This document shows positions 1-9,060 of a DNA stretch of 64,000 bases, piece by piece. Positions within the stretch are counted from its first letter, which is position 1, and every line of letters starts with the position of its first letter. Source of the stretch: Vibrio sonorensis. GTDB taxonomy: Bacteria > Pseudomonadota > Gammaproteobacteria > Enterobacterales > Vibrionaceae. The stretch spans positions 62,001-126,000 of the forward strand of contig NZ_LJJE01000124.1 in assembly GCF_001854765.1 (NCBI RefSeq). Direction: 5' to 3'. The translations under genes were made by a program, and so were the position numbers. The notes below the pieces were generated by a model. That model saw nothing but the letters and a program-made list of their open reading frames with translations, was not told the DNA's origin and did no database searches.

Positions 1-2411
1 ATCGGTAAAAGTCCAAAAGAGCTGTTCCATTCTAAAGACGTAATTAAACTCATTTCTGAAACCCATAAGGCACTCATTAAAGAGCGAACTTCAAAAACCT
101 ATGAACTGACATTGGAAGATGCTCAAAAACAGCCAAGAGAAATACTGGTGTTTGAAGCTTCATTCAACAATGTCCAAGGGGAATTTGGCGGTATTGTTGG
201 GATCTTATTGGATATGACAGAGCGCAAGCAAATGGAGTCAGAGCTGCGGCAAGCGAAGGAAACCGCCGACGCATGAGTCTAGCCAAAGGAGAGTTTTTGG
301 CTAACATGAGCCACGAAATAAGAACACCAATGAATGCCATTCTTGGTATGGCTCATTTGGCACTCAACACCAAACTCGATCAATCTCAACGTAAGTACCT
401 CAATCGAATTAACGAATCTGCCAAAAACCTGTTGGGGATCATTAATGACATTTTGGACTTTTCGAAAATAGAAGCTGGAAAACTAACTGTTGAATCTATC
501 GACTTTAACATAGATGAAGTGTTCGAAAATCTAGTTCACGTTGTTTCTTTTAAAGCACAAGAAAAGGGAATTGAGTTTCTTCTAGATATCGATCCGAAAG
601 TACCCAATAACCTAATAGGAGACCCTCTGCGTCTAGGACAAGTACTAATCAACTTATGTGGAAATGCCATTAAGTTTACCGAGCGAGGCGAGGTCGTTGT
701 TTCCGCCGCTGTCGATTCATTAACCAGAAACAGTGTCACTATTCAGTTCAAAGTTGTAGACACTGGTATTGGTATCAAAAAAGAGCGAATCCCCGAACTA
801 TTTAACCCTTTCTCTCAGGCAGATGGCGGGATAACACGAAAATTTGGTGGCACTGGACTGGGGTTAAGTATCAGCCAACAACTCGTAGAACAGATGGGAG
901 GTAAAATTTGTGTAGAAAGCACTCTAGACTCAGGAAGCGATTTCAGCTTTACCGCTACCTTTGGACTTCAGGAAGCAAAAATGCGAGACATCTACGGACC
1001 CGTAAGTCATTTGGAAGGTAAAAAAGTACTGGTTGTTGACGACAATGATTCCGCAAGAAGCATCATGTTATCGCTACTCAATGCCATGCATTTTCAAGTC
1101 ACTTCTGTCAGTAATGCCTATGAAGCAATGGATGAGATTGAAAAGAAACACTTTGATATGTGGTTTGTCGATTGGAACATGCCTGGTATGAATGGTCTTG
1201 AATTTTTTCAGGCGGCAAAGAACAAAAAGCTCGACGATGACGTTAAGAGGTTTTTGGTCACCGCATATGGAAGAGAAGCCTCTTCAGACAGACAAGAAAA
1301 GCTAGTGGATGGATTGATCATCAAACCCGTTAATCCATCGAATCTCCTAGATGCAATCATGGATAGTTTTGGTATTGAACATGCAGTTAGACCCACTTGC
1401 TCCTCTCATCACAAGCCTCCTATATTGCGTAATAAAACACTATTGATTGTCGAAGATAACGAAATTAATCAGGAAGTTGCGCTAGGCCTGCTTCAGCCAA
1501 CCCAAGCCAAAATTAAGATAACAAACAATGGGGAGGCAGCACTTAACTACCTTGAACAAAACCCTGTAGATCTTGTATTGATGGATATGCAAATGCCAAT
1601 AATGGATGGGCTAACAGCAACCAATTTAATAAGATCCAATAAAAAATGGCAGAGTATTCCAATTATAGCGATGACTGCGAATGCAATGAAACAAGATATC
1701 GAACAGTGCCTTGATTCTGGGATGAACGGTCACATAGCTAAACCAATAAACATAGATACACTGTACCAAATACTAGAGCAGTATTTAGGCGGTGCTGGTG
1801 ACCAATCAGAAACACTCACAAACACAAAGCATAGTGAAAACAAGACTCTCACAATAAACGGAATCAATCTAGCGCAAGCCATAGACAACATAGGTGGCGA
1901 TGAAAAAAACTACTACTCAATACTAAAACGGTTTATACAATTGCAAATTAATGAATACCCTAGTTTTAAAGATGCAATTGAAAAAGAACACTGGGAGCTG
2001 GCCGAGAGACTCGCGCATACGCTGAAAGGAAGTGCTGCGAACTTGGGCGTATTTGAGCTATCTAAAATGGCAGCGGTATTGGAAAGCCGCATCAAAAATC
2101 GCGACATCAATGCCATTCATGATTTGGATGCCTGCAAAGAGTACATTCACACGTTAAAAAAGCAGTATGGTCAATGGGAGAAAGTACGCCCAACCGAACC
2201 AGAGGGCAAATGTGATGAAGCGGAAGCGCTATACGAAACCTTAGTATCATTAGTAAAAAACTACGACGTAGGCGCCGTAAACTTAATCAAAGACGCGAAA
2301 CACTGTGATATGTGGACAGACGAGCAAAAACAGCAACTTATCGATGCAATAGAAGCGTTTGAGTTTGAGCTTGCCGATCACTTGTTGACTCAGTTTCCCA
2401 AACCACACTAA
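1..2411 (+). pseudogene. Hybrid sensor histidine kinase/response regulator, 5'-truncated by the window, one frameshift
   Basis: Three-prime part of a multidomain phosphorelay kinase. Frame 1 (1-273) encodes the end of a PAS domain running into ..[12 protein letters not shown] and a helix ending AKETADA. It then meets TGA at 274. The continuation starts in frame 3 as [18 protein letters not shown], the usual next block, so one base is missing near 274 (GCA[n]TG AGT). Counting residues from the ATG at 273: HisKA with phospho-acceptor His14, HATPase_c at about 120-235 ([15 protein letters not shown]), first receiver at 252-368 with Asp300, second receiver at 390-510 with Asp438, and C-terminal Hpt with His582 (AHTLKGSAA). 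PAS-HisKA-HATPase-REC-REC-Hpt fits a BarA/VieS-like phosphorelay hub, but the ligand and output regulator are not visible. The N-terminal sensor lies outside the window. Confidence 0.9.
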
Positions 2412-2755
2412 AAAACAGCCTTTACACAACGAGATGCTAATATCAAAGCGAGATATCGCTATTTCAGTGTGCGAATTCAGACCCGATCTGACAGTTACCC
2501 ACTTTTCGATTCGGTACATGTCAGATTATAACTGGTCTAGATTCTTTTCAGTCCAAATTGATATACCACCACATAGTGTTTCTATAGATCTTTTGCCTTT
2601 GGACTTTTTTCTTCTATAACTGCAATGATAGTTCTGTCAATTAGGCGCCAGAATCCCTTGAATCTAAAGTCTGTGTTTTTGACCAACGTTGAACTGATAC
2701 TGTCTGTAGATGCCACCTATCTGATCGTACTTTTATGACAAGTGGAGTATAGTCT
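2412..2755. other. Intergenic stretch, no gene recognised
   Basis: The convergent gap between the hybrid kinase and a small secreted protein. The only longer open frames are low-complexity readings without a ribosome site. I see no convincing terminator hairpin with a T-run and no RNA signature. Confidence 0.5.
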
Positions 2756-3127
2756 TTAACTATTAAACTTACTGCAAGCCTTATAAACAAGGGCTTGGAA
2801 GTCTTTTACCGTGGCGTCGCTTCTCAGTTTCGGCTCTAGCTCCTCTTCATCAAAATAAACTATAGGGTCCACCACATCTTCATCTCTGAGCTTTATAGCG
2901 TGTGCTTCTTCAAGCTCAACCACTACATTGAAAATTGATAGTACATCGACCGAAAACTCTTGTTGATAAAATGTTTTATCTACTGCAATCGCATCAACAG
3001 TAACGTTCGAAGTTTTGGCTAGATACTCTAATACTTGAGCGCTAGCGCTCTGACAATCAGTAGCAAGCGCGAGATTAGAATAAAGAACCACTACAACTGA
3101 TGATAAAGCTAACTTAAGAGAGCCCAT
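2756..3127 (-). CDS. Hypothetical small secreted (periplasmic) protein, 123 aa
   Basis: Family not recognised. The start at 3127 is chosen over upstream in-frame codons because AGAGGT lies just 5' of this ATG and it places a signal peptide at the very N-terminus: MGSLKLALSSVVVV, hydrophobic core, then NLALA-TDC. Mature part about 100 aa, acidic in the middle (DEEELEP). Two cysteines follow the signal peptide, one near residue 23 and one near the C-terminus, and could form a disulfide. It sits alone on the minus strand between the hybrid kinase and two other small minus-strand genes. Function unknown; an exported accessory protein is inferred only from the signal peptide. Confidence 0.6.
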   Translation of the reverse strand: MGSLKLALSSVVVVLYSNLALATDCQSASAQVLEYLAKTSNVTVDAIAVDKTFYQQEFSVDVLSIFNVVVELEEAHAIKLRDEDVVDPIVYFDEEELEPKLRSDATVKDFQALVYKACSKFNS

Positions 3128-3370
3128 TCTTACCTCTTTAATTCCTAACAACCTGTTAATTTTATAAAAATTACCATTACACAATATTAAACAGGGAGGA
3201 AGTGATAGGCTTTGTTAATCTGGTAATCTTTGGGTTCAGCTCAACGAAATCTAGCTACCTTTACTAAAGGTTGAGTGATTAATGCGGTGGAGTTCTTGTT
3301 AGGCGTGTGCTGTCAGTGTTTTCTCTGAATATTAATTGAGGGGTCACGTAGACGACTAAGCTCTAACACT

Positions 3371-3547
3371 CTAATTGATCATCGCTTTTCTGTATTGCTC
3401 CGCTTCTTGCGCGATAACGGCGATCTCGGCCACTTCTTCTGGATCTGCGCCGAACATGAGTAAATCATCGAGGAATATTTTGCCATTGGCTTGAAGTGAA
3501 GAAGCCATTACGATTAAAAGTAATCTCCGATAGTCTTGTTCGTCCAT
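3371..3547 (-). CDS. Small hypothetical protein, 58 aa
   Basis: A short gene read by hand on the minus strand: start MDEQDYRRLLLIVMASSLQ, end EQYRKAMIN, TAG stop at 3371-3373. An AGGAAAG ribosome site lies about five bases upstream of the ATG, which is the main reason to believe it. The protein is acidic, without a signal peptide or membrane segment, and looks like one short helical domain (DDLLMFGADPEEVAEIAVIAQEAE). No family recognised. Its neighbours are two other small minus-strand genes, so this may be a patch of accessory cargo. Confidence 0.5.
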   Translation of the reverse strand: MDEQDYRRLLLIVMASSLQANGKIFLDDLLMFGADPEEVAEIAVIAQEAEQYRKAMIN

Positions 3548-3890
3548 TTTCTTTCCTAGGTTCGCTCACTCATTTCTATCCTAGTTTTCCATCACGACAC
3601 TTGCACCTTGGTGGCTTCACTCTTGTACATTTATCCAAATAATCAGTAGGGATCATTCGTTCTTTACATGGTAAATTTTGATCAATTGGTAAGGCCCACT
3701 CTAATAGACAAGTGATAGCGATATAGTTCGATTAAATTATGGGCTGTTGTCATAAGAGAGAAACGCTAAGAAACTTGGCCAAGATACCCACTCACAGATA
3801 TTAGTTTATACAGGATGTTCCGAAGGTTAGATGTTAATAATGTGGAGGAATCAATCGGTTGTATTTAATGGCTGCAATGCAGCATTAATA
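3548..3890. other. Intergenic stretch, no gene recognised
   Basis: AT-rich spacer upstream of the 58-aa gene and downstream of the frameshifted small gene. No open frame with a ribosome site and no hairpin followed by a T-run. It is long for a gap between two very small genes, which is why recombination sites were looked for; none was convincing. Confidence 0.4.
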
Positions 3891-4123
3891 TTATAAACCT
3901 TTAATTTGACTTACATTAAAGGTTACGCTCTCTCCGTCAAACTCTGCCGTTCCCGTTAGCGAAACATTTCCATCGAGTACAATCGAAAAATAATGACTTT
4001 CGGGCGATATTTGCCCTTTATCAGCATTGTGCGCGCTTTTAGCTCAGCTTCATGGTGTTGCTCTATCGATAGTGAAGAGTGCTTTCTCGTCTTCCAATAA
4101 AAACCAGTAAAATTATAGCCCAT
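3891..4123 (-). pseudogene. Small hypothetical protein (about 77 aa), one frameshift
   Basis: Minus-strand gene found by joining two frames. The first part starts at 4123 (MGYNFTGFYWKTRKHSS) and runs to HHEAELK. Adding one base in or next to the A-run there continues it as AHNADKGQISPESHY and then FSIVLDGNVSLTGTAEFDGE, ending SQIKGL at 3891-3893. The second half alternates hydrophobic and polar residues and ends in a tidy stop, as a real beta-rich domain would. Without the repair the frame stops at about 56 codons. An AAGAGAG stretch about nine bases upstream is a possible ribosome site. Family not recognised. The missing base is of the same kind as twelve others in the window. Confidence 0.4.
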
Positions 4124-4320
4124 AACAATTACTCTCTTGTGTTGTTTACATCGAGTTTAATGATTACAGCCTCCCATATCTGGATTTAAGAAGGGAGAAT
4201 TTCCCCCACTCCACTACCGTTCATGCCATCTGGGCAGGAAACTCTTCACTCTTTGTTACCCGTTTCAAGTTGTCTCTAATAGCGAACGAACATAAACCGC
4301 TATTTTAGCTAAGGAAAAAT

Positions 4321-5409
4321 ATGAAACGTGTATTAGTTTGGTTTTCAGGAACCGGGACAGAAGCAGAAAAACAAATAGAAGAAATTGGATTCGATGTCAC
4401 TTTGTTTGACCATATAATGGTAAGCAGTGGTGTCGGTACAGCAGAGCTGCGACAAATGGCAGAAAAGCTCACTAAAAAAGATAAATCTGTATTAGAGCGC
4501 TTGTTCTCTGCCACTGAAAAAACAGGTGTATTACTCGATAAAATTGAAGGTTACAAAGAACGCGAAAACATTGTCAGTGCGTTACAAGTTTTTGAAACCA
4601 TCGATTACCTTAACGCTCTTCCCAATGATGAACATGTAGAAATGGTATTAGGTGGTCATAGCCGTGGTGCTGCTGTTGGTTTGGTCACATTTTTGGCCAC
4701 ACTGAATGAGCAAGCTCGTTACTCCGTAAACGAAGAAGGTGACACCTGTTGGTCCAAAGTATCAGAGATCCAATTGGTACCCGTTGATCCAGTGGCTGGC
4801 AAGCAAGCTGGCAGTGAAGATACCAATGACATGTTAAATCTTCCTAATGATTATCCTATGAGTGCACTGTTAAGTGATATCGAAAATAACTTATTCCAGG
4901 GTCGTGAAGTTTTTCAGGTAAAAGTGTTTTGTGCTAGATTTGATGCTCGTGATGAATTTAGATTTGATTCTCGATGGTTTGAATTTATTCAAACAAGTCA
5001 ATCGTTAGCTAGACCAGTTACGGTAATGTCCGCTGGCTTTAGGCATTCATCTATGGTTGATATAGAAGATGAGCTTCTTCCGCTCTACGCTGACATTGAT
5101 ACGTCGCCTATTCAATTACTGCGAAGTATTATTGAAGGAAACTCACTAGAATCTATTCAAAATGATATCGAGTTAATCCGAGGTGTCGAACTGAGCTTTA
5201 TCAATCGTTTAGCGCGAGGTAAACTCACTGAAGAAGATCAGTTTATCGAAAAGAGAACTAGAACGGACTCTTACATCTCCGATGGTATTTTTGGTCGTTG
5301 GTTGAGCGACCATATATACAATGGTGAAAGCCTCATGACGATACTTCATGATCATGCTGAACTGCTCAATGAAGATTTTCATATCAATCGTCGCTACCTA
5401 TTTAAATAA
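4321..5409 (+). CDS. Alpha/beta-hydrolase-fold protein with GHSRG nucleophile elbow
   Basis: 362-aa cytoplasmic protein without signal peptide. Near residues 116-123 it has GGHSRGAA, the strand-turn-helix nucleophile elbow (GxSxG) of lipases and esterases, with Ser as predicted nucleophile. The N-terminus WFSGTGTEAE resembles the first strand and oxyanion loop of DUF2235-type hydrolases. A likely acid lies in the VPVDPVAG strand, and FRHSSM may carry the catalytic His. Start at 4321 follows AAGGAAAAAT. Alone on the plus strand and followed by a strong terminator. Related folds occur among type VI secretion lipase effectors and stand-alone lipases, but no vgrG, PAAR or immunity gene is beside it, so an effector role is not supported. 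Substrate unknown. Confidence 0.65.
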   Translation: MKRVLVWFSGTGTEAEKQIEEIGFDVTLFDHIMVSSGVGTAELRQMAEKLTKKDKSVLERLFSATEKTGVLLDKIEGYKERENIVSALQVFETIDYLNALPNDEHVEMVLGGHSRGAAVGLVTFLATLNEQARYSVNEEGDTCWSKVSEIQLVPVDPVAGKQAGSEDTNDMLNLPNDYPMSALLSDIENNLFQGREVFQVKVFCARFDARDEFRFDSRWFEFIQTSQSLARPVTVMSAGFRHSSMVDIEDELLPLYADIDTSPIQLLRSIIEGNSLESIQNDIELIRGVELSFINRLARGKLTEEDQFIEKRTRTDSYISDGIFGRWLSDHIYNGESLMTILHDHAELLNEDFHINRRYLFK

Positions 5410-5445
5410 GCGCGAGCTGACGGAGACTAAGGTATTACAGTAAAA

Positions 5446-5472
5446 AAACGGAAGGTGATCAGCCTTCCGTTT
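5446..5472 (+). terminator. Rho-independent terminator after the GHSRG hydrolase
   Basis: Ten-base-pair inverted repeat AAACGGAAGG / CCTTCCGTTT with a seven-base loop, 36 bases downstream of the hydrolase stop and followed by TTATTT. Confidence 0.8.
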
Positions 5473-5997
5473 ATTTCCTACTTAGTTAATGTTACGTATA
5501 CAATGCTCTAAGAATTTCGTTCATAATCCAGCTAAGACTCCGAACTGTTGTTTCCCTACCTAAGCCCGTGAATCAGCGATCAATCTCAGTTTCAAATGAG
5601 ATTACTTTAGTGCCTGCGCTTGTATGGATCTGCCGTACTAAATACAGCGTCGTGCCACTATACCGAAACCTTGGATTTCTCGTTCTGCGACAAATGCATT
5701 CATCAATTGTCCCATCTATTCCTGAACCGATGCCTTAGACATTCGGCCTAAAAGATTAAACACAAGTAAACATTCCTAATAAGCCAAAGTGGTTGCTCTC
5801 CTTGGGATTGGTGAAACCACTTCGACTAGAAACCGTTTGTACTCTAGCTACAGCTTCCTTCTTTGGACAAACTTAAACTTGAGGCAAACTCAATTTAGCA
5901 AGTCCACTATTCTCGTTAGTGATCGAGTCTGCAATCGGTCACTCGCTAGTCTACCTAAATGAAAACTTTCCCTTGGAAATTTGGTTCACATCTAAAC
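5473..5997. other. Intergenic stretch, no gene recognised
   Basis: About 520 bases between a terminator and the minus-strand lipoprotein gene. Short imperfect inverted repeats are visible (GTGGTT..AACCAC near 5790-5821 and GTGATCGA..TCGGTCAC near 5918-5942). None has a T-run or an accompanying frame. No coding sequence or RNA recognised. Confidence 0.4.
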
Positions 5998-7209
5998 TCA
6001 AAACACTGACATCATGATAAATTCGTGTAAAAACCCTTCAAACTCCCGACCGCTGAAATCATTGTGGTTGGGTATCAATTCTGGCTCAACACTCACTACC
6101 AGGTAAGGCGCTCGCGTCACATCTTGATATCGACTGCTCAGCTCAGCTTCAGTGAAATAGATAGTACGCAATCCCTGTTCCCACTGTCTACGAGCGTATA
6201 ACGCCATATCACCGCGACTTTTCCTCATACCGACATGATTCGAGGACACAGCAAGATCGTGGCTAACGTAGGGTTTAAAATGACCAATGGCCATTCGGGC
6301 AGCACTGCTTTGGTTGACCAACACCGACTCTTTACCAATTCGAGTTTTCATGTAACGGGTCGATTCAAAGCTCCGTGTCAGGGCGTTCCCCACGGGAAAT
6401 GCATACTTGGTAGCCCAATCATTTTGGGAAGTAAAAATGGCCAAAGTGGGCTTTTGACCAGCGAAAAAATGATTGTAGCGATCTTTCATGTCATGGAAAT
6501 GTGCGTACTTAAGTCCATCAAACGCGGGGTTGATCAAAATAGTCAGATCCCCTATTCCTTTGGTTACCTGATCGCCATTACTTGATTCCACCAACTGCTG
6601 TGAAAACAGTTTATTAAGGGCAGTAAACACGATTGCCCCTCCAAAACTGTGCCCTAACGTTACTAGCTTAGTGTCTGTAATACTCTGCTTTTTAAGAGAA
6701 TTTAGATATGAAAACAGCTCTATCAAGCTGCCGTCAGCCACCCGTTTGGCCGCACTTTGTCGATCCCAGAACGTCGTGTATTCTAAGATAGGAACGTCCA
6801 CAGAGCGTCCGCGCCAACCCACATAAATCCCTAATAGACTCCAGCGACTGCTATCTAATGTTTGGCTCATTTTTGCCAATTGCTTCTTAAAGGTTGCAAC
6901 ATTGGAATCGGTATTACTGGCATTATGTTGCCAACCATGCACATAGACGTAAATCAACAAATCTTTGTCACGGCTTGCTTCCTTAGCATGACGCTTAATC
7001 AGTTCAAACTGCTCCCGGTCCCAGAACATACCCTGATCATCCACTTCGACAAAGCCCAAAGTATAAGGGTCCTGAACGGATTCTTGATACAGAGAACTAC
7101 GGTTACACTTAGATTTTTCACAGTCATTCGGATGGTAGGGTTGCGGATCCAGACATCCTGTTAGCGCTAGTAATGCGAACCAAATTATCAGTTTTCGCTC
7201 AAAAATCAT
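5998..7209 (-). CDS. Alpha/beta hydrolase lipoprotein (GHSFGG)
   Basis: 403-aa predicted lipoprotein esterase or lipase. The N-terminus MIFERKLIIWFALLALTGC ends in a lipobox (LTGC), so Cys about residue 19 should be lipidated and the protein membrane-anchored. YVHGW near residue 90 is a typical oxyanion-hole strand, and GHSFGGA near residue 188 is the nucleophile elbow. INPAFDG is a plausible acid-strand region, and the His in VSSNHVG or SHDL may complete the triad. The family is otherwise unrecognised. It is divergent from the MscS-type channel with about 150 bp between them, so the two may share a control region. Substrate unknown. Confidence 0.7.
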   Translation of the reverse strand: MIFERKLIIWFALLALTGCLDPQPYHPNDCEKSKCNRSSLYQESVQDPYTLGFVEVDDQGMFWDREQFELIKRHAKEASRDKDLLIYVYVHGWQHNASNTDSNVATFKKQLAKMSQTLDSSRWSLLGIYVGWRGRSVDVPILEYTTFWDRQSAAKRVADGSLIELFSYLNSLKKQSITDTKLVTLGHSFGGAIVFTALNKLFSQQLVESSNGDQVTKGIGDLTILINPAFDGLKYAHFHDMKDRYNHFFAGQKPTLAIFTSQNDWATKYAFPVGNALTRSFESTRYMKTRIGKESVLVNQSSAARMAIGHFKPYVSHDLAVSSNHVGMRKSRGDMALYARRQWEQGLRTIYFTEAELSSRYQDVTRAPYLVVSVEPELIPNHNDFSGREFEGFLHEFIMMSVF

Positions 7210-7355
7210 GGTGATTCCTTATTGGTTTGATGATCTTATCTCATCAAACCTGCGCCTAAAGTTCCTGCTGGAAAAGAGTCCTAGTGAAACGACCACCGCT
7301 GCCTACCTTCACATTTCCTACCTAGCTTAATGCTTTTCAGTTACGGAGATCGCTA

Positions 7356-9020
7356 ATGATTTTTCATTCACCTCAGGTCGTACTCGTATTTTGCCTGTTG
7401 ACAGTTTTTTTACCCGCCAACGCATCGGAGGCCAACAAACCTTTAGCGCCTAATTTAGGCTTTCCACTCGCTCCAGCAGATACTCGCAGTCCATATTCCA
7501 CCCTTACTAGTTTTCTTACGCTTACCGAAGAGGCAGGAAGCCTACTGCAAACCATGCTAAAAAGAGAACCGAGTCTCACCGACTCATTTGACCCTGAGCA
7601 AGAGCGCCGAATAGAAGATCTCGTCAAACGCGCTCAGAGCTGTTTTAACCTAGCCAATTATCCCAGCGCTTCACGCCATAGGATTGGGTTAGAATCGGTA
7701 CTGCTTCTGAATGAAATTCTAAAACGGGTTCCTCCATTTGACCTAACTAAGATCCCTGGCGCTCCTGAACACCAGAGCGAACCAATGCCCACCCGTTGGC
7801 GAATTCCAGCTACGCAAATCTACCTGGCGAAAAACGCCCTCGGAGACTATCAAATCGCCCCGGATAGCATCAACGACCTGAGACAGTTCTACAAACAGAT
7901 AGTGCATCTACCGGCAGCCGACCCCTCTGCAATGGATTTGTATCAGTTTTTCGAGTCAAGTCCAGGTACATTAGTGCCACCAGATTGGTTTTACTACCTT
8001 TCATCCCTGCCCGACCCTCTGTTTGTACTTTATGGCGATCAGGCAGTGTGGCAATGGATATTTTTCGTGATTCTGACCTGTGCGTTTCTCATTCTTTTGT
8101 ATTGGATTTGGTGCTACCAGCAATGGTTAAAGAGAGAGGTAATCGGCGCGAGCGCTCTGGCACTCAGTATCAAGACTTATCTGTGGTTGTTGACCAACGA
8201 GATCAATATTGGGGGTAAACTGATGTACCAACTGACCCTAATCTGCGAACTGCTGATATGGCCGTTGCTTGCTTTAGCCATCTATCAGGGTGCATTTCGT
8301 CTGATGAACACCTTAGCCAGTCTTGGGGTTCAAGACTCTCTTGAACAAAGTATGGTTAAAGTCCTAAGTACTATTGTCAGTTTCGTCGCCGCCATCACTG
8401 TGGTCAGTTACGGTGCAACCCGGATTGGCATACCCGTTTATGGTATCGTTACCAGCTTGAGTTTAGGAGGCATGGCCATCGCGTTGGCGATCCGACCGAC
8501 AATGGAGAACTTTATTGGTGGTGTGATCTTGTATCTAGATAAAGCTATTCAGGTAGGGGATTACTGCGAGTTTGAAGATGTTGCAGGGACAGTCGAGTCT
8601 ATCGGTATTCGTTCGACCAAGATTCGAGCCTTAGATCGGACTCTGATCACTATCGCCAATGGTAGCTTAGTGCGCATGAAACTAACTAACTACAGTCGTC
8701 GCGATAAGTTTCATTTCCGTACCACCTTATCCGTAAGTTACCAAACCAGTATGGAAACATTAAGTCAAGTAATTGAAGCGCTAAAACGGTATTTGAAGCA
8801 TCAACCCAATGTCGCACAACAGCCATTGAGGGTCAATTTTACTCAGTTTGCAAACTGCTCCTTACAGATCGATATTCACGCTTATATCTATGCCCTCGAC
8901 AGAAGTGCGTTTCTCAATATTCAGCAGACCATGCTATTCGATATAGCTGAGATCATGGCTCAACATAGTGTCGACTTCGCTTATCCGACCCAAACCTTGT
9001 ACCTAAAAAACACCAATTAA
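7356..9020 (+). CDS. MscS-family mechanosensitive ion channel
   Basis: 554-aa inner-membrane channel that should open under membrane tension and release solutes on osmotic downshift. A signal peptide (about 1-24, ending ANAS) precedes a roughly 200-aa periplasmic region, so it is longer than E. coli MscS (286 aa). Membrane helices lie at about 228-250, 280-305 and 330-355, then the pore-lining Gly/Ala-rich helix (SLSLGGMAIALAI) and the MscS beta domain (GDYCEFEDVAGTVESIGIRS, TLITIANG). The C-terminal alpha/beta domain ends near 550. It is divergent from the lipoprotein hydrolase and convergent with the MltF-like transglycosylase, a setting that suggests cell-wall or osmotic stress. No close paralogue name is justified. 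Confidence 0.88.
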   Translation: MIFHSPQVVLVFCLLTVFLPANASEANKPLAPNLGFPLAPADTRSPYSTLTSFLTLTEEAGSLLQTMLKREPSLTDSFDPEQERRIEDLVKRAQSCFNLANYPSASRHRIGLESVLLLNEILKRVPPFDLTKIPGAPEHQSEPMPTRWRIPATQIYLAKNALGDYQIAPDSINDLRQFYKQIVHLPAADPSAMDLYQFFESSPGTLVPPDWFYYLSSLPDPLFVLYGDQAVWQWIFFVILTCAFLILLYWIWCYQQWLKREVIGASALALSIKTYLWLLTNEINIGGKLMYQLTLICELLIWPLLALAIYQGAFRLMNTLASLGVQDSLEQSMVKVLSTIVSFVAAITVVSYGATRIGIPVYGIVTSLSLGGMAIALAIRPTMENFIGGVILYLDKAIQVGDYCEFEDVAGTVESIGIRSTKIRALDRTLITIANGSLVRMKLTNYSRRDKFHFRTTLSVSYQTSMETLSQVIEALKRYLKHQPNVAQQPLRVNFTQFANCSLQIDIHAYIYALDRSAFLNIQQTMLFDIAEIMAQHSVDFAYPTQTLYLKNTN

Positions 9021-9026
9021 GGTCCT

Positions 9027-9060
9027 CCCCCGAGGCCGCTCATGGCGCCTTCGGGGGGCT
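9027..9060. terminator. Terminator between convergent MscS and MltF-like genes
   Basis: GC-rich imperfect inverted repeat CCCCCGAGGC / GCCTTCGGGGG with a ten-base loop, in the short gap where the two genes meet tail to tail. It overlaps the last codons of the minus-strand gene and lacks a long T-run, so efficiency is uncertain. Confidence 0.5.

Noticed and set aside
274-276. TGA as selenocysteine in the hybrid kinase
   Set aside because: The conserved continuation lies in another frame, so a missing base explains it. No SECIS-like hairpin is needed.
2434-2619. Two frames after the hybrid kinase stop
   Set aside because: Both strands open by chance in AT-rich DNA. No start signal or protein-like composition.
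3295-3306. GTTAGGC core resembling an integron attC end
   Set aside because: Only one core is present. No paired inverse core or stem of 60-130 bases was found around it.
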